Assembly: GCA_964414415.1 (NCBI GenBank)
Contig: CAYPWJ010000034.1
Span: 1 to 9,822 of the forward strand
From: CAZESS01 sp964414415
GTDB taxonomy: Archaea; Thermoplasmatota; E2; UBA202; DSCA01
Length of the DNA: 9,822 bases
Reading direction: 5' to 3'
Part shown: piece by piece, positions 6,455 to 9,822 of the stretch
Layout of the letters: every line of letters starts with the position of its first letter
How positions within the stretch are numbered: the first letter of the stretch is position 1
The notes under the pieces: generated by a model
Told to the model about the DNA's origin: nothing
The model's database searches: none
What the model saw: the letters and a program-made list of their open reading frames with translations, nothing else
Translations under genes and position numbers: made by a program

Positions 6455-6485
6455 CTCCCGCCATGTTATAACGGAGAAACAGAGT

Positions 6486-7472
6486 ATGCTGTGGATACTG
6501 GTCGGCATCATGGCCATCATTTTTCTGATCGGATGCTCCGCGTTTTTTTCCGGCTCCGAGATGGCCTTCGTCTCAGTCAACAGAGCGTCCATCCGCGAGA
6601 AAGCCAACCGTGGGAACCGGCAGGCGCAGACGCTCGAGAAGCTGCTTGACTCGCCAGACGAGGTGGTCAGCGCCATCGTGGTGGGCAACAACATCGTCAA
6701 CATCTTCGCGTCGGTCATCGCCGGCAGCATCGCCACCGCGGTGTTCGGCGACATCGGCATCGGCATCGCCACCGCCGTCATGACGCTGCTCATCGTGATC
6801 TTCAGCGAGGTAACCCCGAAGGCGTTTGGCATCAACAACGAAAAAATGGTGCTCCACATCGCCCGGGCGCTCAAAGCCATCACCACGGTGTTTTATCCCG
6901 TCTCCGTCTTCCTGACCGCTATATCAAACAGGATCATCGGGCTGACGTCGGGCAAGGAAAAACGCAGCGCAGCCGTGACGGAGGAGGAAATCCGGGCGAT
7001 GCTCGAGCTCGGCGAGGAAGAGGGGACCATCAAGGGTGACGAGAAAGAGATGGTCAACGAAATCCTTGACTTCGACGACACCGTGGCCTGGGAGGTCCAC
7101 GTCCCGCGGGATGACATCGTGTTTCTCCACGTGGACGACAGCATCGCGACCCTTGTGGACACGTCGATAGAGACGGGCTACTCTCGCTTTCCGGTCTACC
7201 GGGACACCATCGACGACGTCGTCGGGCTCGTGCACGTCAAGGACACGCTCGACATCGAGGATATGGCCCAGCCCGTCAGGGGCATCCTGCGGGACATCCT
7301 CAAGGTCCGCGCGGGCATGAAAGCCGACGACGTCCTCCGGGAGATGCAGCGCCGCAAGACACACCTGGCCATGCTGCAGGGGACAGACGGCGACACGCTG
7401 GGGCTTATAACGCTGGAGGACCTCATCGAGGAAGTGTTCGGTGAAATCGCCGACGAGCACGACACAACATGA
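6486..7472 (+). CDS. CorB/CNNM-type Mg2+ transporter (DUF21 + CBS pair), short form
   Basis: A 328-residue membrane protein of the CNNM/CorB family, which exports or transports Mg2+. The DUF21 membrane domain covers about 1-155, with FFSGSEMAFVSVNR (20-33), VGNNIVN (66-72) and the conserved SEVTPK (107-112). A juxtamembrane helical part follows, including TEEEIRAMLELGEEEG (165-180). A CBS pair spans about 205-256 and 267-320, ending in the typical TLEDLIEEVFGEI. In archaeal CorB and animal CNNM the CBS pair binds Mg-ATP and gates transport. The protein stops right after the second CBS domain and lacks the CorC_HlyC domain seen at the end of many bacterial relatives. This looks like a natural short form because the end is followed directly by the next gene (ATGA overlap). 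The direction and ion are inferred from the family. Confidence 0.92.
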   Translation: MLWILVGIMAIIFLIGCSAFFSGSEMAFVSVNRASIREKANRGNRQAQTLEKLLDSPDEVVSAIVVGNNIVNIFASVIAGSIATAVFGDIGIGIATAVMTLLIVIFSEVTPKAFGINNEKMVLHIARALKAITTVFYPVSVFLTAISNRIIGLTSGKEKRSAAVTEEEIRAMLELGEEEGTIKGDEKEMVNEILDFDDTVAWEVHVPRDDIVFLHVDDSIATLVDTSIETGYSRFPVYRDTIDDVVGLVHVKDTLDIEDMAQPVRGILRDILKVRAGMKADDVLREMQRRKTHLAMLQGTDGDTLGLITLEDLIEEVFGEIADEHDTT

Positions 7473-8125
7473 ACGTCGCGGCGTTGCTCTCCGGCGGGAA
7501 AGACAGCCTCTACGCTGCCTACATTGCATCGATGTACGGCTGGAATATCACCCACGCGGTGACCATCCGCCCACGCCGGCTCTCCTGGATGTATCACACC
7601 GACAACATCCATCTCGTCAACGGAATCGCCGACGCGCTGGAGCTCCCGCTCATCCTGCGTGACACGGAGGGAGAAAAAGAACGCGAGCTCGGCGATCTCG
7701 AGGAAGCGCTCTCCAATATCGACATCGACGGCGTGGTGAGCGGCGCCGTCGCCAGCGAGTACCAGCGGACACGGATCGAACGCGTCTGCCATGCACTGCA
7801 GATCAGGTCGTATGCCCCCTTGTGGCACAGGGACGGCGAGCAGTTGCTTCAGGACATGGTCGCCGCTGGGTTCGATGTCATCATCGTCGCCGTTGCCGCC
7901 GAGGGGCTCGACGAGGCATGGCTGGGCCGTCACATCGACGCTGCGGCGGTGGACGATCTCGTCGGGCTGCACAAGCGGTACGGCATCCACGTCGCCGGCG
8001 AAGGCGGTGAATACGAGACCCTGGTGGTAGACTGCCCGCTCTACAGCTCCCGGTTGCACGTCAAGGAAAGCGAGACACGCTGGGACGGCAACCGGGGGGC
8101 GCTACACATCTCCCGGGTCGAGTAG
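7469..8125 (+). CDS. dph6: Dph6-like diphthine--ammonia ligase (PP-loop ATPase)
   Basis: A 218-residue N-type PP-loop ATPase of the archaeal Dph6 family (formerly MJ0570-related). Eukaryotic Dph6 carries out the last step of diphthamide formation on elongation factor 2, amidating diphthine with ammonium and ATP. The PP-loop SGGKDS is at 8-13 after a short strand (VAALL). GAVASEYQRTRIERVC (92-107) is the conserved central block. GEGGEYETLVVDCP (177-190) is the family's signature C-terminal motif. Length fits the stand-alone archaeal form without the extra domains of the yeast enzyme. The ATG at 7469 overlaps the stop of the CorB gene (ATGA), so the two are probably coupled although their functions are unrelated. 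No T-tract follows closely on this strand; the nearest is at 8372-8382, inside the convergent gene. Confidence 0.92.
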   Translation: MNVAALLSGGKDSLYAAYIASMYGWNITHAVTIRPRRLSWMYHTDNIHLVNGIADALELPLILRDTEGEKERELGDLEEALSNIDIDGVVSGAVASEYQRTRIERVCHALQIRSYAPLWHRDGEQLLQDMVAAGFDVIIVAVAAEGLDEAWLGRHIDAAAVDDLVGLHKRYGIHVAGEGGEYETLVVDCPLYSSRLHVKESETRWDGNRGALHISRVE

Positions 8126-8357
8126 CCAAGTGATTCACCCGGGCAGCAGCCACCAAGAGAGAAATAAAAAAACAGCCACGGTTATCGCGCTATATATGGA
8201 GCGAGGTGCACTCAAGTCCTTGCCCTGTGACGCCGCTCTGCCATGCACATCCCTGCCCAGTCACCGGCAGAACAGCATGTACTTACTCGAGGAACCCTGC
8301 AGGACCGGTCTCCAGGTATGAAAAAGCCGTAAAACGAGAGACAGCGTCGCTCGCGCC
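8126..8357. other. Convergent intergenic region with inverted repeats; possible structured RNA
   Basis: 232 nt between the convergent dph6 and DUF151 genes, with no convincing coding frame. Three potential hairpins can be drawn. A is 8199-8238: GAGCG with CGCTC, enclosing AGGTGCA with TGCCCT and one bulge. B is 8243-8278: ATGC with GCAT around an internal loop, then CTGCC with GGCAG. C is 8296-8316: CCTG with CAGG around a GACCGGTC core. A TATA-like TATATATGG at 8191-8199 starts near the left end. A second, GATATATAAG on the minus strand (8357-8366), lies at the right end, with a minus-strand T7 tract at 8166-8172. This could be a small minus-strand RNA gene, a structured 3' UTR of the DUF151 mRNA, or chance. 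I could not assign it to a known RNA family. Confidence 0.4.
8162..8172 (-). terminator. Minus-strand T-tract terminator
   Basis: On the minus strand this reads TTTTTTTATTT. It would end transcripts from the DUF151/HNH pair, or any small RNA from the intergenic region, before they run into dph6. Confidence 0.5.
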
Positions 8358-8783
8358 TTATATATCCAGGGTTTCTTTTTTCTGACCTGCCCGGTGGAGC
8401 ACATCCACCGCCACATACACGCTGCAGCCCTCCCGGGCCGCCAGCGCCATGCCGTCGCTCGGGCGGACGTCAAGCATGATGTCCCCGCTGCCGTTCCCCT
8501 GTTCAAGGTAGAGCTTCCCCAGGAACACGTCATTCTGGATGGCGTCGACGACCACCCGTTTTACGGAGGCGCCCAGCGCGTTGATAACCTCGATGAAGAC
8601 ATCATGGGTCATCGGACGGCCCGGCTGCTCTCCCTCCAGCCCGGCAAGGATGCTCGCCGCCTGGCGCTTTGATACATAGATGGGGAGCACATACGTCTCG
8701 CCGACCAGAACGATGCCCAGCGTCTCGTCTCCCTCCAGATAGCCGGGGTAGATATCCATTTTCCTGAGCGCCTCGTCCATCAT
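8358..8783 (-). CDS. DUF151 / bifunctional-nuclease-domain protein
   Basis: A 141-residue single-domain protein of the DUF151 family, called bifunctional nuclease domain because a plant member has RNase and DNase activity. Family marks are the early VLVGETYVLPIYVSKRQA (25-42), RPMTHDVF (56-63), and IMLDVRPSDGMALAAREGC (102-120) followed by a VYVAVDVL strand. The Thermotoga relative has a known structure, but the cellular role in prokaryotes is unsettled. Nuclease activity here is inference only. The start at 8783 is supported by GGGAG six bases upstream; the second codon is also ATG. It lies 41 nt after the HNH gene on the same strand and may be cotranscribed with it. The stop codon overlaps a TATA-like sequence. 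The C-terminal tail after 130 is short and polar. Confidence 0.88.
   Translation of the reverse strand: MMDEALRKMDIYPGYLEGDETLGIVLVGETYVLPIYVSKRQAASILAGLEGEQPGRPMTHDVFIEVINALGASVKRVVVDAIQNDVFLGKLYLEQGNGSGDIMLDVRPSDGMALAAREGCSVYVAVDVLHRAGQKKETLDI
8372..8382 (+). terminator. Plus-strand T-tract inside the DUF151 gene
   Basis: TTTCTTTTTTC on the plus strand lies opposite the end of the DUF151 coding region. It is the first T-rich tract downstream of dph6 and could end that transcript, giving an mRNA 3' end about 250 nt past the stop that overlaps the convergent gene. Confidence 0.35.
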
Positions 8784-8819
8784 ATCATGCTCCCGCCGCC
8801 AGGATACTATCAGACCGCT

Positions 8820-8830
8820 GGTTTTTAGCC
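8820..8830 (-). promoter_or_regulatory. Possible TATA element of the DUF151 gene
   Basis: On the minus strand GGCTAAAAACC overlaps the stop of the HNH gene. It predicts a transcription start near 8800 and a leader of about 17 nt that contains the GGGAG Shine-Dalgarno. The match to consensus is moderate, so cotranscription with the HNH gene remains equally likely. Confidence 0.3.
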
Positions 8831-9217
8831 TTTGGGGCCCGGTTTTTCCTTTTTCAGCCAGTTGACAAATTTTTTGACCTCCGGGTCGTCTTTGAGTTTC
8901 TTCACGCTGCTATACTCCTCCTTCAACGTGGGGTTGTCATAGAGGCGATGGAGCTGCCGGTGACAGCGATGGCAGACCAAAATGGTCGGGGCCTCCGCGG
9001 GCTTCCCGCGATATTTGTGTTTCGGCACCAGGTGATGCACCTCCGGCCTGCCAACGGGAAAGCGGCCCTCGTCGGAATGAAACCGTCGCTCGCAGACGGC
9101 GCAGCGCTGCACCTCCCCTGCATACCAGTCGGTCTCGTCCCACACCTTGTAAGGTGTCCAGTCCCGGGCCACAGGCAAACAACGAGGCAGAGATACAAGA
9201 GTCTTTCCATCGTTCAC
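8825..9217 (-). CDS. HNH endonuclease family protein
   Basis: A small HNH nuclease-fold protein. It has a zinc pair CAVC, the HNH core EVHHLVPKHK, a second zinc pair in CHRCHRQLH, and a lysine-rich helical tail of about 35 residues. With the GTG start at 9217 it has 130 residues. This start is preceded by AGGTGA, a match to the anti-Shine-Dalgarno but slightly close to the GTG. It also fits a transcription start near 9247 from the AT-rich box at 9266-9277. The frame stays open upstream to a GTG at 9262, which would give 145 residues, so the start is uncertain. The target is unknown; stand-alone HNH proteins include restriction, repair and homing enzymes. Nothing nearby suggests an intron, a methyltransferase or a mobile element. 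It is divergent from nucS and is followed by the DUF151 gene. Confidence 0.82.
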   Translation of the reverse strand: MNDGKTLVSLPRCLPVARDWTPYKVWDETDWYAGEVQRCAVCERRFHSDEGRFPVGRPEVHHLVPKHKYRGKPAEAPTILVCHRCHRQLHRLYDNPTLKEEYSSVKKLKDDPEVKKFVNWLKKEKPGPKG

Positions 9218-9265
9218 GTCACCTGTCAGGACGTCTCTTTTTCCCGGGCTTCCGGAGAGCACAAT

Positions 9266-9275
9266 GTTTTATTAC
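9266..9275 (+). promoter_or_regulatory. TATA box of nucS, possibly shared with the HNH gene
   Basis: GTTTTATTAC is centred 24-25 nt before the nucS GTG at 9295, the leaderless distance. On the other strand the same bases read GTAATAAAAC and would place an HNH transcription start near 9247. One AT-rich element may therefore serve both divergent genes. Confidence 0.5.
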
Positions 9276-9294
9276 CGTCCCTCGTTGTCTGCAG

Positions 9295-9822
9295 GTGGCA
9301 ATATATCTCGACCGGCCGGCTCTCGACGAGGCGGCAGCCTTCGCACAGGAGCAGTTCCTCAAGCAGCCGGACAAATCCATGCTCATCCTCATCGGCAGCT
9401 GCCAGGTACGGTACAGCGGGAGGGCACAGAGCCACCTCGACTGGGGCGACCGGCTCATGGTTGCAAAGGAAGACGGCACGGTCTTCATCCATCAGCCCAC
9501 CGGACGGGAGCCCGTCAACTGGCAGCCCGCCGGAACGCGGATACGGTTCAAGACACAAAACGAGCTATTCGTAGCTCGGGCGGTCCACTACAAAAACAGG
9601 GAAAAAATGACGGTGATATTTCGCAGGATAGACATCCTGTTGGTGGCTTCCCTCCACGATGCGGCGGAGCTCAACATCGTCGGCATGGAAAAAGACATCG
9701 CCGACAGGATTACGGAAAATCCCGCGGCTATCGAGCCCGGGCTCAGGATAAACCGGCGGGAAAAACAGACCCGGTCCGGCCTGATCGACCTCTACGGCCA
9801 CGACGCCGACGGCACCCCGGTC
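9295..9822 (+). CDS. nucS: Endonuclease NucS (EndoMS), 5' part only
   Basis: The first 176 codons of NucS/EndoMS, a mismatch-specific endonuclease that cuts both strands at mismatches and works with the sliding clamp PCNA. It replaces MutS-MutL repair in many archaea and in actinobacteria. The N-terminal DNA-binding domain shows RYSGRAQSHLDWGDRLMVAK (39-58), DGTVFIHQP (60-68) and PVNWQPAG (73-80). R43, R71 and W76 match R42, R70 and W75 of the Pyrococcus abyssi enzyme. The catalytic domain begins near 130, with REKQTRSGLIDLYGHD (155-170). D165 matches the catalytic D160, and the partners equivalent to E174 and K176 would lie just past the window edge. The GTG at 9295 is the only good start. 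It has no Shine-Dalgarno, but a TATA box lies 24-25 nt upstream. The C-terminal PCNA-binding peptide cannot be seen. Confidence 0.93.
   Translation, partial: MAIYLDRPALDEAAAFAQEQFLKQPDKSMLILIGSCQVRYSGRAQSHLDWGDRLMVAKEDGTVFIHQPTGREPVNWQPAGTRIRFKTQNELFVARAVHYKNREKMTVIFRRIDILLVASLHDAAELNIVGMEKDIADRITENPAAIEPGLRINRREKQTRSGLIDLYGHDADGTPV

Noticed and set aside
4905..6464. A 519-codon open frame on the minus strand opposite serS
   Set aside because: It is an antisense shadow of a GC-rich gene with strong third-position bias. The plus-strand product is an unmistakable SerRS, and the antisense protein shows no recognisable motif.
7196..8059. A 287-codon minus-strand frame opposite the CorB and dph6 genes
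   Set aside because: It spans two well-identified plus-strand genes and has no family features; a compositional shadow.
8199..8316. Possible tRNA, box C/D or H/ACA guide RNA in the intergenic region
   Set aside because: No cloverleaf, no C (RUGAUGA) and D (CUGA) boxes in the right order, and no ACA box at the correct distance from a lower stem on either strand.
8130..8321. A 63-codon plus-strand frame in the dph6-DUF151 spacer
   Set aside because: No Shine-Dalgarno or leaderless promoter spacing, no motif, and codon use unlike the neighbours. The inverted repeats explain the region better.
8825..9217. HNH gene as part of a mobile intron, homing element or restriction system
   Set aside because: No interrupted host gene, terminal repeats, methyltransferase or composition change is visible around it.
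8948..9574. A 208-codon plus-strand frame over the HNH gene and the start of nucS
   Set aside because: It is antisense to the zinc and HNH motifs and then out of frame with NucS, both of which are clearly coding.

Overview
The window looks like chromosomal DNA of a GC-rich methanogenic euryarchaeon. The main evidence is a complete type-2 (methanogen-type) seryl-tRNA synthetase, with archaeal RibH, a KEOPS Pcc1 subunit, an archaeal Dph6-like diphthine ammonia-ligase and NucS. Archaeal TATA boxes lie about 24-25 nt ahead of several start codons. A LigD-type 3'-phosphoesterase gene at the left edge, next to a 7TM/PAS histidine kinase, recalls Methanocella, whose NHEJ proteins are encoded as separate polypeptides. 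The assignment to Methanocellales is an inference; another Methanomicrobia-like lineage is not excluded. No tRNA, rRNA, transposase, CRISPR array or prophage signature was seen.

Layout. Positions 1-223 (minus) hold the start of a 3'-phosphoesterase gene that runs off the left edge. It is divergent from an orphan sensor histidine kinase (356-2044), and the shared 132-nt spacer holds two 10-bp palindromes and one promoter for each direction. Next come a 46-residue AN1-like zinc-finger protein (2084-2224) and a tight pair, ribH plus an SDR oxidoreductase (2260-3433, 17-nt overlap). After a 125-nt spacer with T-tracts, a GT4 glycosyltransferase and pcc1 overlap by ATGA (3559-4913). The type-2 serS follows from its own apparent leaderless promoter (4932-6440). 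A CorB/CNNM-type membrane protein and a Dph6-like PP-loop protein overlap by ATGA (6486-8125). A 232-nt convergent intergenic region with inverted repeats separates these from a minus-strand pair: an HNH nuclease followed by a DUF151/bifunctional-nuclease-domain protein (9217-8358). At the right edge nucS (9295 onward) is divergent from the HNH gene and is cut by the window end.

How the genes relate. Most of the middle is housekeeping: riboflavin synthesis (ribH), tRNA t6A modification (pcc1), serine charging (serS), EF2 diphthamide (dph6) and probable Mg2+ transport (CorB). Both ends carry DNA-processing genes: an NHEJ-type end-healing phosphoesterase on the left, and NucS, HNH and DUF151 proteins on the right. 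Four starts (phosphoesterase, ribH, serS, nucS) have a TATA box centred 24-25 nt upstream and no Shine-Dalgarno, so they are predicted to be leaderless. The glycosyltransferase and DUF151 genes have clear Shine-Dalgarno sequences. I see no convincing new multi-gene system. The best leads are the NHEJ edge gene, the divergent operator-like palindromes, the small zinc-finger gene and the 8126-8357 intergenic region.
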